Source: Lewinellaceae bacterium
Lineage (GTDB): Bacteria; Bacteroidota; Bacteroidia; Chitinophagales; Saprospiraceae
Direction: 5' to 3'
Assembly: GCA_020636195.1 (NCBI GenBank)
Contig: JACJYH010000003.1
Location: forward strand, 186,001-250,000
DNA: 64,000 nt
The number at the start of each line of letters is the position of its first letter. The stretch's first letter is position 1. Position numbers and translations under genes: made by a program. The notes under the pieces were generated by a model that did no database searches, had not been told where the DNA came from, and worked only from the letters and a program-made list of their open reading frames with translations. Below are positions 25,980-37,400 of this stretch, piece by piece.

Positions 25980-26888
25980 TCATATAACATCCTTCAGAGC
26001 TGCATGAATGTGATTAAATTCAAACGTAAAACCTTCCTCAATTAGTTTCTTTGGAATAGCATTTTGGCCAAAAAGAATGAGCTCACATTGCTCTCCAACC
26101 ATCATTTTAATAACCCAAGATGGAATGGAAAAAGTGAAAAAATAACGATTTTTAAGTAAGGCAATTTCTTTTATAAATTGCTTGTGACTGATAACAAAAG
26201 GTGATGTGACATTATATACTTGAAACCTATTGTTCGTCTTCATCACATGGGACACCGCATGCACAACATCATGTATGTGTATCCATGACACACATTGTTC
26301 TCCATCACCAAAATAAGGATATAAGCCCATTAATGAAAGTGGTACCATTTTGGATATCAAGGCACTATCCTTACTCAGAACTATTCCAAATCTGAGTATA
26401 GCAACATGGCTAACCAAGTTGCTGTCAATGGACGCTATAGCAGCCTCCCATTGTTTACATATTTCCGCTAAGAATCCAGCCCCTGATTTTTCATTCTCAT
26501 CTATTTTGTCACACCGTCTATCTCCATAATAACCTACTGCAGATGCGGTAATGAAATAATCCACCTTAAAATTGTGGGTCTTAATCCATCGACTCAGTGT
26601 ATTTATACTCGCAACACGTGACTGAAGTAGAACTTTTTTTCTTTTTGATGTCCATCTTTTTTCACCAATATTTGCCCCTGCTAAGTTGATGATGACATCC
26701 GGTGGTGTTTCCATTTCACCCACCTTTTCAGAAGCAATATCCCAAAACACTTCATGGACTCCAGAAAATGATGTTTTTGGAAAACGGGTTAAAATGGTGA
26801 TACGATCGGCTTGTCCCTTAAAATGATTCACAAGAGCTTCGCCTATTAAGCCTGATCCACCTGCAATCACTAAATGCTTAATTTTCAT
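25980..26888 (-). CDS. TIGR01777-family NAD-dependent epimerase/SDR protein
   Basis: The start is set at MKIKHLVIAGG (26888), which places the Rossmann loop GGSGLIG at residues 10-16 as usual. The protein is 302 residues. Family marks are NLAGANIGEKRW, SAVGYYGDRRCDK (the YxxxK-like site), WEAAIASI, RFGIVLSKDSAL and CVSWIHIHDVVHA. The C-terminal DUF1731-like part includes KRLIEEGFTFEFNHIHAAL-type residues. The family (YfcH-like) has no well-defined substrate. The start is ten bases after the stop of the phospholipase D-like gene, so the two are probably co-transcribed. Confidence 0.93.
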   Translation of the reverse strand: MKIKHLVIAGGSGLIGEALVNHFKGQADRITILTRFPKTSFSGVHEVFWDIASEKVGEMETPPDVIINLAGANIGEKRWTSKRKKVLLQSRVASINTLSRWIKTHNFKVDYFITASAVGYYGDRRCDKIDENEKSGAGFLAEICKQWEAAIASIDSNLVSHVAILRFGIVLSKDSALISKMVPLSLMGLYPYFGDGEQCVSWIHIHDVVHAVSHVMKTNNRFQVYNVTSPFVISHKQFIKEIALLKNRYFFTFSIPSWVIKMMVGEQCELILFGQNAIPKKLIEEGFTFEFNHIHAALKDVI

Positions 26889-26898
26889 GAACTTATTA

Positions 26899-28203
26899 CT
26901 ATAAATATTCTCGTATATATGGAGAGACAGTCCATTGCAATGCTTTGATGATGGCATACTTCTTTAGACTGTAATATGTCACTTCATCTTCAAATAAAGT
27001 AGGAATATACGTATTCACTTGAGCTTTTCTTGCCTTTGATTTGGTATTTTTATAAAAACCCAAAGCCTGTTGTACCAGCTCAGCGTCAATAAACTGAACC
27101 ATGCATTCTGTATTGATCTGAGCGGATAACATATCCAAATTGTAACTACCTATCGTGACAAACTTATCATCAAAAACAAACATTTTGGTATGTAGGTACT
27201 CGTCTTCACTAATATACTCCCAAATGTCAAAACCTAGATTTATCAATTGATCTCTTTCTTTAAAATACGTTGCTAACACCAAGTAACTATCAGAAGTTGC
27301 CAATGAGTTTGTGACGATCTGCACCTTTACACCTCGATTGATTGCACTCTGAAGAGCTTTATAAATATCATCACTAAAAACTATGTATGGGCTTTCAATC
27401 AGGATATTAGATTGACAGGAATTGATTTTATCGATTAAGTAATTTGTTGTATTTTTATTGACGTACTTATAACTTTCCGGTCTATCCCAAATTATTCTCA
27501 CATCACTTGCAGGCTGAAACTTCAACCTTGATATTGTTTTAGAAATTTCAATTTTTTTCGCTTGAGGGATGGTATCCCAAGCTTCAAAAAACTGATTGGC
27601 TTCTTTGATATTTTTTAGTGTTTTTTTATTTTTTCGATACTCTTTGAGTTCCTTTACAACTGCTGAAAACCACAATTCTTCAAATGCCCGTGTTGCAGTT
27701 AAACCAGATCTTCCTTCAATATATACTTCTCTATCCCTAAAATTTTTTTGATTGCCAATATAAAAATAGGTATTGACGATATTTCTTCCACCAACAATAT
27801 ATACACTTTGATCGCTCACAGTGATTTTAGAATGCATTCTCGTTACATTATGGATGTGTTTTTTTAATGAAAATGAATTAAATAGTTTTATGCGAATACC
27901 CAAAGATAACAGCAATGAAGACAATTCCTTGGGAATTTTATTGTTGAGTGCATCAATGATCATCCTGATTTTTACACCTCTTTTTGCAGCTCGGATTAGT
28001 TCACTGAGCATCTGGGTTGAGACCTCATCATTGCCATAAATGTACGTAGCTATATCTAGAGTTTTAGTACTAGTTCTGATTAAATGCACCCTCATCTTTA
28101 ACGAAACTTCAGGGTCATCCAAGATCACTACTTTATCTTCTCCAACGACAGTCAGATAGGTGACCCACATTACCAGCAATGTTAATAAAGATTTGGGTAT
28201 CAT
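26899..28203 (-). CDS. Phospholipase D-like phosphatidyltransferase (cardiolipin synthase-type)
   Basis: The 434-residue protein has two HKD catalytic motifs, HSKITVSD (124-131) and HTKMFVFD (338-345), each followed by the usual GGRN and GSYN phrases. The N-terminus is hydrophobic (LLTLLVMWVTYLTVV), acting as a signal or anchor. The spacing of two HKD halves is that of phospholipase D and ClsA/B/C enzymes. The long midsection (VRIIWDRPESYK) resembles ClsC/YmdC-type proteins, which use phosphatidylethanolamine. The substrate is inferred. It overlaps fdhD by four bases upstream and sits ten bases before the TIGR01777 gene. Confidence 0.88.
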   Translation of the reverse strand: MIPKSLLTLLVMWVTYLTVVGEDKVVILDDPEVSLKMRVHLIRTSTKTLDIATYIYGNDEVSTQMLSELIRAAKRGVKIRMIIDALNNKIPKELSSLLLSLGIRIKLFNSFSLKKHIHNVTRMHSKITVSDQSVYIVGGRNIVNTYFYIGNQKNFRDREVYIEGRSGLTATRAFEELWFSAVVKELKEYRKNKKTLKNIKEANQFFEAWDTIPQAKKIEISKTISRLKFQPASDVRIIWDRPESYKYVNKNTTNYLIDKINSCQSNILIESPYIVFSDDIYKALQSAINRGVKVQIVTNSLATSDSYLVLATYFKERDQLINLGFDIWEYISEDEYLHTKMFVFDDKFVTIGSYNLDMLSAQINTECMVQFIDAELVQQALGFYKNTKSKARKAQVNTYIPTLFEDEVTYYSLKKYAIIKALQWTVSPYIREYL

Positions 28204-28994
28204 TCAATGATCCTTTTTGGATGGGTGTAAATATTGAATGAATCTTTTTTAAGAAATCCAACCAATGTCTGTCCATTTTCATGGGCTGTATCTATGGCTA
28301 AGTCTGATGGAGCGCCTATTCCACAAACAATTTTTATTCCTGCCATGATGGATTTTTGAACTAACTCGAAGGAAATGCGACCACTTAAAAGTAGAATATA
28401 TGACGGTAAAGGCAATTGCCCTCTAAGTACGTAATGTCCAATAAGCTTATCCAATGCATTATGGCGACCCACATCTTCAGCAAATTTGAAGATATTTCCA
28501 TCTACATCAAAGAGCGCACAACCATGTATTCCTCCTGTCTGATTAAAGGCGGATTGGTGGTTTCTCAATTTTTCAGGCAAACTACAAATCACCCTTTCTT
28601 GTACATGAATTTCATGTGAATTATGAAGAGAGAATGGGGAAGATTTCATGATTTCATCTACCGTAGATTTTCCACAAACGCCACAGCTAGACGTTGTAAA
28701 AAAGTTTTTTGATTCAAACTCTACCATAGGTTGCACTCTTGTAGAGAATTCAACGGTATTTTGATCGGATTCATTATGGCTTATGATATCATCTTGACGT
28801 TCAATAAGTCTCTCCGTCCATAAAAATCCTGCACCCAATTCCACATCTGAACCTGGTGTACGCATAGTTATAGAAAGTGGTTTTCCGTTGACAATCAACT
28901 GCATGGGTGCTTCGGCTGCAATCAAATCAGTCACATTAGTTCTACTACCATTTGAAAACTTCACAATTTTCTTTGATACACTATCTTCCATCAA
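28200..28994 (-). CDS. fdhD: Formate dehydrogenase accessory sulfurtransferase
   Basis: FdhD moves sulfur from IscS to the molybdenum cofactor of formate dehydrogenases. The 264-residue protein has EAPMQLIVNGKPLSITMRTPG near the N-terminus, the conserved SSCGVCGKS motif with Cys104 and Cys107, TGGIHGCALFD, EDVGRHNALDKLIG, and LLSGRISFELVQKS. No formate dehydrogenase or molybdopterin gene is in the window, so its client lies elsewhere. The stop overlaps the phospholipase D-like gene by four bases. Confidence 0.95.
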   Translation of the reverse strand: MMEDSVSKKIVKFSNGSRTNVTDLIAAEAPMQLIVNGKPLSITMRTPGSDVELGAGFLWTERLIERQDDIISHNESDQNTVEFSTRVQPMVEFESKNFFTTSSCGVCGKSTVDEIMKSSPFSLHNSHEIHVQERVICSLPEKLRNHQSAFNQTGGIHGCALFDVDGNIFKFAEDVGRHNALDKLIGHYVLRGQLPLPSYILLLSGRISFELVQKSIMAGIKIVCGIGAPSDLAIDTAHENGQTLVGFLKKDSFNIYTHPKRIIE

Positions 28995-29001
28995 TAAAAG
29001 T

Positions 29002-29508
29002 CTAAGCTTGAAACGTTCTTTTCAGCAGGTATCTAACTCCAATTATAAAAGCAATGAAGATAAGTACGAATTGATAAAATGGCATGTATGTAAATACAAA
29101 AATATGCGTCTTCTCGAGGATCCACATCATGCTAATTATAATAATAATCATGGTAATAAGTGAAGAAATCCGATCAAATCCGGGAATATCATCAAAGCTC
29201 ACATTTTTTCTGATTAACCAAAGCGTCAAAAACATACATAAAATTGGTAATATTTGCATGTATACGTCGGTATCAAATATGGATTTCCTTTCAAATAAAA
29301 AGAGGTAAACGCTCAAAGTAATGGCAAAGATTCCTGGTATTGCTGCCAAATAAACAAGCATTGAATAAAAATAATTCCATGGCGAGAGATGTCCTTCTCC
29401 CCTACCAAATATCCATGCCAATAATGCAGAGAGTGGTAAAGAGAAAAAATAAAATAACACAATACTTGGATTCTCTTTAACCAAAAGAAAAAAATCTCCT
29501 AATGTCAT
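29002..29508 (-). CDS. Conserved multi-spanning membrane protein
   Basis: The 168-residue protein has about five hydrophobic helices, for example IVLFYFFSLPLSALLAWIFG, YLAAIPGIFAITLSVYLFLF, ILPILCMFLTLWLI, ITMIIIIISMMWIL and FVLIFIAFIIGVRYLL. Between helices are conserved-looking loops such as GEGHLSPWNYFYS and FDDIPGFDRIS. I recall similar unnamed proteins in Bacteroidota but no function. It lies seven bases upstream of fdhD and 21 bases downstream of the symporter gene, so it is probably co-transcribed with both. Confidence 0.8.
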   Translation of the reverse strand: MTLGDFFLLVKENPSIVLFYFFSLPLSALLAWIFGRGEGHLSPWNYFYSMLVYLAAIPGIFAITLSVYLFLFERKSIFDTDVYMQILPILCMFLTLWLIRKNVSFDDIPGFDRISSLITMIIIIISMMWILEKTHIFVFTYMPFYQFVLIFIAFIIGVRYLLKRTFQA

Positions 29509-29529
29509 AACAATTGATTGAACATTAAA

Positions 29530-31308
29530 TTAATAAGTATAATTCCTTTGCCATAGTTTCATCATGACAAAGGAACAAATGCACGCCACAACACCGGCTA
29601 TCAAAGCATATAAATAAGCACCATAGATGAGAAAACCAGTACCAAATAAAATACCATACACCAAAAAACAACCTAAAATCATCAGAGATAGTTCATTAAT
29701 AAATTTTCCGGTCATAGCGTCATTAATGTCTATCTGACCGTCCTTTTGACCTAAAGCTATAATCCGTTTCCACCCAAAGGGATGAGGTTTAATCAAGTTA
29801 TAAAAGCGAATCAATACTGCATTCTCAGTAGGCGTGGAAATAAATGCTGCCACTAACCAAGCTATCGTCGTCATAAAAACTCCAAATACAAGTTTCTCAT
29901 AACTTTGCCACGCATCTTTGATAACAAGTTCCATCACCAATGCAACCAAAAAAGAAACAATCATAGCTACTATCTCACTTACTGCATTGATTCTCCACCA
30001 AAACCACCTTAAGATGAATATCAATCCCGTGCCGGCCCCAATTTGGAGTAAAATATTGAATGCGCTCAGTGCACTTGACAATTTTAAAGCCAATAATGCA
30101 GAACAAATCATTAAGACTACCGTAGAAATACGCGCTACACCAACCAAAGTCTTCTCATCTGCATTTTTATTGATGAATCTATGATAAAAATCGTGAACGA
30201 TATAGGAGCTTCCCCAATTCAAGTGAGTAGAAATAGTGGACATCAAAGCGGCTATCAATGCGGCAACTATTAAACCCAAAATACCTGATGGCAAATGGGA
30301 TAACATGGCTGGAAAAGCTAAATCGTCATTCACTATGTTTTTATCTATACCAGTAAAAGTATTTGCAATGTCTGATAGTGATGGATACATGATCAAGGAT
30401 GCCAATGCAATCAATATCCACGGCCACGGGCGGAGAGCATAATGGGCAATGTTGAACAGTAAGGTAGCTGAAATGGCATTTTTTTCATCTTTAGCAGAAA
30501 GCATGCGTTGAGCAATGTAACCACCTCCACCCGGTTCTGCTCCCGGATACCATACTGACCACCACTGCACTGCTAAAGGTATGACCAACAAGCTTACAAC
30601 TAAATTCTTATCACTGAAATCAGGCACAAAGTTTAATCTTGGTTGAACAGCAGGATTTGTTAACAACGATGTCAATCCACCAATTTCAGGTAAATTCACT
30701 ATGTAAATACAGCCTATGATCATACCGATCATAGCTATGCCAAATTGAAAAAAATCGGTATAAATCACACCTTTAAATCCACCTATGGATGCATAAATAA
30801 CGGTAATGACAGAGACAATTGTCACAGTAACAACAGGTGATAAACCTAGCATAATCCCGGAAATTTTAATTCCTGCAAGCATCACCGTTGCCATGATGAG
30901 AACATTGAAAATAAATCCTAAATATATGGCCCGAAAGCCCCTCAGAAACTGGGCAGGTTTTCCCGAGTAGCGCAATTCATAAAATTCCAAATCCGTAGTG
31001 ATTCCGGACCTGCGCCATAACTTTGCATATACAAAAACGGTGAGCATACCAGTCAATAAAAATGCCCACCAAGCCCAGTTTCCGGCTACACCACCTTTCC
31101 GTACTATATCGGTTACCAAATTGGGTGTATCCGCGGAAAAAGTAGTAGCTACCATGGAGATACCAAGTAACCACCAAGGCATTTTCCTGTCACCCAAAAA
31201 AAATTGGCTAGTGCTTTTTGAAGAAGAACGTGCAAAAGAAAGCCCAATGAATAGTGACACAACAAAAAATGCTGCAATGATCCACCAATCTAGTACTTGT
31301 AAATGCAT
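29530..31308 (-). CDS. Sodium:solute symporter (SSS family)
   Basis: The 592-residue protein begins LDWWIIAAFFVVSLFIGLSFA and FFLGDRKMPWWLLGISMVATTFSADTP, the canonical SSS N-terminus. About 14 membrane helices follow. WWSVWYPGAEPGGGGYIAQRMLSAKDEKNA matches the Na-symporter core and SSYIVHDFYHRFI the later signature. Substrates of this branch range from sugars to amino acids and cannot be read here. It is first in a minus-strand group ending at the TIGR01777 gene. Confidence 0.93.
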   Translation of the reverse strand: MHLQVLDWWIIAAFFVVSLFIGLSFARSSSKSTSQFFLGDRKMPWWLLGISMVATTFSADTPNLVTDIVRKGGVAGNWAWWAFLLTGMLTVFVYAKLWRRSGITTDLEFYELRYSGKPAQFLRGFRAIYLGFIFNVLIMATVMLAGIKISGIMLGLSPVVTVTIVSVITVIYASIGGFKGVIYTDFFQFGIAMIGMIIGCIYIVNLPEIGGLTSLLTNPAVQPRLNFVPDFSDKNLVVSLLVIPLAVQWWSVWYPGAEPGGGGYIAQRMLSAKDEKNAISATLLFNIAHYALRPWPWILIALASLIMYPSLSDIANTFTGIDKNIVNDDLAFPAMLSHLPSGILGLIVAALIAALMSTISTHLNWGSSYIVHDFYHRFINKNADEKTLVGVARISTVVLMICSALLALKLSSALSAFNILLQIGAGTGLIFILRWFWWRINAVSEIVAMIVSFLVALVMELVIKDAWQSYEKLVFGVFMTTIAWLVAAFISTPTENAVLIRFYNLIKPHPFGWKRIIALGQKDGQIDINDAMTGKFINELSLMILGCFLVYGILFGTGFLIYGAYLYALIAGVVACICSFVMMKLWQRNYTY

Positions 31309-31437
31309 AAAATTATATTTTCCGGTACAAATATACCGTGTAATATTGATTTTTACATCTTTTGTCCCAACGAACTCCTAAATTGAAGATTGGTCACTAC
31401 TGATTTGTAATGCTCATTTCAACAACCATATATGAAC

Positions 31438-34400
31438 TTATCTCAAGACCGTCAAATCTCCCGATAACACTTTTGGTCCGGATGGAGCTGTATATTCTAC
31501 TATGTACACATAAACACCTTGTTCAACATTTTGTCCTGCAAACTTACCGTTCCAACCTTCATTTGGATCATTAGGTTTGAAATTTTGATTTTCAAAAACC
31601 AAGTTGCCCCACCTATCATAAATACTCAATCTCTCAATAGAAATAACGCTTTCATTTCCAAAAACAGTGAATACATTGTTTTGATTTGAAGAAGTATTGA
31701 TGATATTTGGAACGGTGATTACAATGTTTTCATTAACTCTTACTAACAATTGAATTGATTCAGAGCATCCATAAATATCAGTTACCTTGACCGTATATGT
31801 TATATCATCTTTTGCGGTAATGGTTACTTGCAAACAGGTATCACAGGAAACCAATTCTATTGGGTTCCATTCCACAGAAGCGATTTGGTCTGGCGTCAAG
31901 TTAGTAATTACTTCTATAACTTCAGTCTGGTTATAAAGCAAATCCAAAGGTGAAATAGGGTTAATATTCACTTGTTTTCCTGGCAAAATATTGATCACGG
32001 TATCTTTTTTACAACCGTGTGCATCTGTAATTCTGAGCTGATATTGGCCTGGAGCAAGATTATCTGCATTCAATGTCACACCTCTATCCACACCGTTTAA
32101 TGTAAAGTGATATGGAGGTGTTCCTCCTGAAATGGCACTGATTTCTATTCGACCATCTTTGTTGCCAAAGCAAATCTCATCACCTACATTGGTAATCATG
32201 GACTCCGGCTTGGCATTGTTTACTATGACATTTGTTGTGGCCACCGACCTACATCCTGATGATCGAATCGTCACATTGATAGTATAAGTACCTTCACCAC
32301 TGACATTGACTGACGCATTGTTGATCGAAGATAAAATGTTACCACCATCTGAAGTCCACTCAATACCGAAATCATTTGTGGCATTACTAATCAACGCTAC
32401 CAAAGATGTGTCTGTCTTGCCACAATACAAAGTGATGTCATCAGGTAAACTTACTGTCGGATAAGCTCCAATTCTCGCTACATCAAACGTATCCCTATTT
32501 GCACAATGATTCAGTGTATCGATCAATACCACATAATATGTGCCAGGATCAAATACCACTAAAGAGTCTTTTGATCCGGAATAAATCAATTTATTATCTT
32601 GATCATACCATTCATAAACTAAATTTGGTCCTGCCGGTGATTTTTGAGCACTTAAAACGGTTTGGTTAAATTCGCAAGTGATTGGAGCCGGTGCATCCAC
32701 GATTAAAATTGGATAATCTTGAAGGTCAATGATATCAAGTTTATCAATCGATTCACAACCATTCAAAGTATCAATAGCGATCATGGTTACAGTTCCCGCT
32801 TTATCAACATAAATAAATTTTTGATTATTAAAGATGGATTCTCCCTGTTGCCAATTGAAAATGACATTCTCCACTTCTTGTCCGGACAATTTTACGGTAC
32901 CAACCACACAATCTAATAATGGACCCGGATCAGCAATAATTTTTGCTTGAGGATAAACGACGTTATTAACTACATTTACCTCGTCCCTTCCAGAAGAACA
33001 ATTGTTAGTATTGTTGATGACTTCAAAATAATAGGTTCCCTCCTGACTGATATTTAGAGTTGGGGAATTTCCTATGACATTACCATTGATATCGTACCAG
33101 ATGTATGTGACATTCGAAGTAAGGTTAGTTGTACCTGTTAAAATAAGGTTTTCAAAATAACAATTCAACTCTTTATCCTCGCCTGCATATGCTTCAGGTA
33201 CATCAGCATCTTTTGTAACTACCGTACTATCCATCCTTTCACACTGATCCGGATATTTGACGGTAAGATAATATGTCCCGGCTCTTGTCGTGGTAGTGGT
33301 CAGTGTATGGCTGATATAGCCGTTTGGCCCGCTCCAAGTAACTATTCCATTCGCTTGTGAACTAGATCCCACAAGAGTAGCTGTTGGGTTTAAACACGTG
33401 ATATGTGCGCCATTTCCGGCATCGACTATTTGATCACATGAAGAACACGGATTATTCTGCACTGTAAATTCGACATTACATCCGGAATTTGAATTATCAT
33501 CGATTTGTACAATATAATTCGTACCATTAGCAGGAATACTATCTACAGAAACAACTTCATTGTATCGGAATGGACCATATACTTTACCATTTACAGTAGC
33601 ATTAAATCTATTGATGCTGCCACTGATGCGCACCACTTTAAAGGTTATGCTAAAGAAATCATCATTACTATTTGGTCCTGTATTATTGTCATTGCAGTCC
33701 CCAATTACTAGATTCTGCATCTGAATATTGCAAGGTTCACTGCACACAGGAGGTGCAGTAACGGAGGTACTTGTGGTACATGTACTTGCATTAGAGTCCG
33801 CAACGTTAAGTGTATAATTTCCTTGTGAAATCGGAATAGGTCCTAATGTAACTAATTGATTGTATGGATGTTGCGTAGTCTTTCCAACTTCATTCCATGA
33901 AGCTGATGTATTCAATCCTGATACATAAACATCAAAATAATAGACATCATCCGCGGGATCATTGATCGTATTATTGTCATTGCAAATTACATTAGATACC
34001 ACAATATCAATAGCACATGTTGATGAACATGGCTTCAGGCTTGATGCCGGAATATTGATGGAGCAAATGGTATTATTGACGTCACGTAACACGATAAATG
34101 GCGTTGTACCATCAGCATTGAGTTTGATGGTCACAATTTGTCCATAAGGATATGTATTTATTTTAATGTTATTGATGAACAAATCAAATGAACCCAAAGC
34201 GCCACCATTAAGTACAGAAGTATTGAATGTCAGCGTATAATAATCATCACTTTCTACTGATTCAGTACCATTATCATTACATATAAATTTGGCATCGATA
34301 ACGGTTATTTCGCAATCTGTTGAGCACGAAACCAAAGGTCCTAATGTAGTAGTAGTTGAACATCCAGTGGTGATGTCCACAATCGTAAATGCATGAGACA

Positions 34401-37400
34401 GGTCATCAGCCGGATATTCAAAAACAATATTCTCCTTGTAATTATAAGTGCCTATGAGTACACTTCCTTCAAGTATATTTATCTGGCTTGTACTATTAAT
34501 GGTATTGTTTACATTGAAGGTAATCTGATATACATCGTCAGTATTGATGGTAGGTGTGCCATTATTGGAACAAACCCATTGCTCAGTCGTTAAAAATAAT
34601 AATTGATTGACGTCCACAACGGCAACTTCATCCTTTCCTGAAGTACAATTATTAGATGTGTTTATGACTTCAAAGAAATACTGTCCGGGAGCGTTTACCT
34701 GAATAGACAATGTATTTCCAATAACAGCACCGGCTTGATTTGTCCAAATATATGTGACATTATTCATTAGGTTTGTCGTTCCGGTCAAAGTTGCTGATTG
34801 CGAATTACAATACCATTTTTGATCCGCACCGGCATTTGCTTCCGGCACATTGGCATCCTTAGAAACTTTCACTGAATCTTTAGCAACGCATTGATCAGGA
34901 AAAGAAACAGTCAAAATATACGTTCCAGGTGTCGAAGTTTGTACTGTTGCTCCAGATTTTGTAAATCCATTTGGCCCAGTCCACACAAAAACTCCATTGG
35001 TTCCCGTCGTCGTTCCGGTCAATGTTGCCGTATTATCCAAACAAGTCAAAATAATATCATTTCCTGCATTGACGGTCTGCGTACAGACAGAACAAGGATT
35101 TGATGTCACAGTCACCGTTGCTTGGCAACCGGAATTATTTTGGTCTTCAATAAGCAAATTGATCACTTGTCCATCTGAAGGTAGATTATTTATCGTAACA
35201 ATTTGACCATAATTGAATGGACCATAGGTTTTTGCGCCAAATTTTACATTGTAAAAACTGGTGGTTCCTGAAACAACACTGACCTTGAAACTGACGCTGA
35301 ATACATCATCACCGGAAGTATTATTCGTACCATTGTTGTTGCAATTGGTTTGTGAAACTTCTGTCACTGCTAAATTGCATGGAGTGGAACATGCTTGTGG
35401 TGGAATTACATTTTGTGTAAAAGTGCAATTTGGATCAGCAACATCTGAAAATATTAAATTAAAAGCACCATTGGCTATCACAAACGGGCCTAACATCACA
35501 GGTGTATTATATGCATGTTGTACCGGACTGAGATTTGTATTCCAACCACTGCCTGTATTGTATCCTGTAACATTGACTGTAAAAGTAAACGTATCATCCG
35601 ACGGATCATTGATAGTACCTTGAGGATTACATTGCACATTTGAAATTACGGCGGAAATAGCACATGCAGATGAACAACCCGTCAATGTACCAACCGGTAT
35701 ATTTACAAAGCATTGTAAATTTGTTTTGTCCCTCACTAGAATTGTTGGTGTAGAACCATCAGCCGGCAAAGTAAACATGACTACATCACCATAATTGTAG
35801 GTGCCTATAATGACATTGTTTACCAATACATTAAATGTTGTAGAAGTGCCGCCATTAACTACAGATGCACTGAATGAAATAGTGTAAATGTCATCGGTAT
35901 TGATTGATTCTGTATTCTTATTGTCACAATTTACACTCAAATTATTGATGGTGATTTCACAATCTGTACTACATGGAGTCAATGGTCCAATCTGTTTATT
36001 TAACTCACAGCTCAGTGCATTATCCACTACAACGATGTTTTTCAGACTATTATCAGCAAGTACCGTAAGTATGTATGAAGTGGCATAATTGTATGGTCCA
36101 TTCGGCACACCATCGATGAAAAGTGTATATGTTCCAAGATTTCCTGTGGAAGAAAATACGTCAAATGTTATTTTGTATGTATCGTCCTTATCGTTACTGG
36201 CTGTGCCATTATTATCACAAACTAGTGTGAATACATTGAAAGTTAGGCGCTGACCATTCTGAATAGTAACATCTGTTTGGTTTTGGCAATTTTTCACATC
36301 TTTCACGTACACCGTATAGGTATTCGGTCTCAAGCTGTCAAAACTGGTTTCAGTTGTCCAGGATAAATTATTGAGTTTATACAGGTAATTTGGGTCAGGA
36401 TTTGTAACATTGATGATACCATTATGATCATTAAAACAAACTTCATTGGTGGTCTGGACTTCTAAGCGTGGCTGAGGCAACACATTGAGCGTAACATCAC
36501 CAACTTTTCTACAACCATTTGTGTTCGTCACAACAACGTATATAGTCTGTGGATTCAAAACATTGGAGTAACTTGTTGGCAGTGGGTTTTGACCCAATTG
36601 TGCGTCATTGGCAGTGAGATAATAATTAAATGTCAGATTTGCACCCGAGTTTACCTTATTATTTGCAAGTGTCAAATCAAACATAGCAATGCCATCTCCA
36701 TTGTCATCGCATTTTTCCAAGCTTGTATTATTGGCAGTCGGGTTACCAAGAACAGTTAAACTCAACGGAATTCTCTGTGAATTACAATTTGTGTTTGGAT
36801 CAACGGCTTCCACAAAATAAGTAAATACTCCAACCGATGCGGTTGGCGGCATATACGTCAAACCAGTAAATAGAAGTGTTCCCGCAGTGGCAGAATTGTA
36901 CCATTTTGCATCTAATCCGGCTTGAACACTTACTGTCAACGAGGCTGGTAAGTTTTGACACACTTGCAATCCGGAAGCTCCTGTCGGTTCTGGAATATCT
37001 GGACAATTACAATTCGGTGGAGAAATGATTATAGTGTCATTTGCACAATCGCCAATTGTGGATGTCAAATACAACTTCAAATCTTGGGCAATAGGCACAT
37101 TATTAATTGTATATACATTGCCATTTTTTGTAATAGATCCGGCATTAGAAGTAACTGTGTAGCCATAAACATTCGCAACCACAATGTAATTTGTCCAATC
37201 AGCAGAGCATTCAACAGAGGTGACATCAATATCACCGCCTGTAATTAATTCTATATTTACAGTTGTAAATGCATCAGGACATACATTATTTGAAGGGACA
37301 ATATAATCAAATGGATAGTTCCCGTCAGGTTGATTTGACAAATCTACAGCATTTGGATTACTTATATCCAACCCTGTCCCATAAGTATCTGCCCAATAGC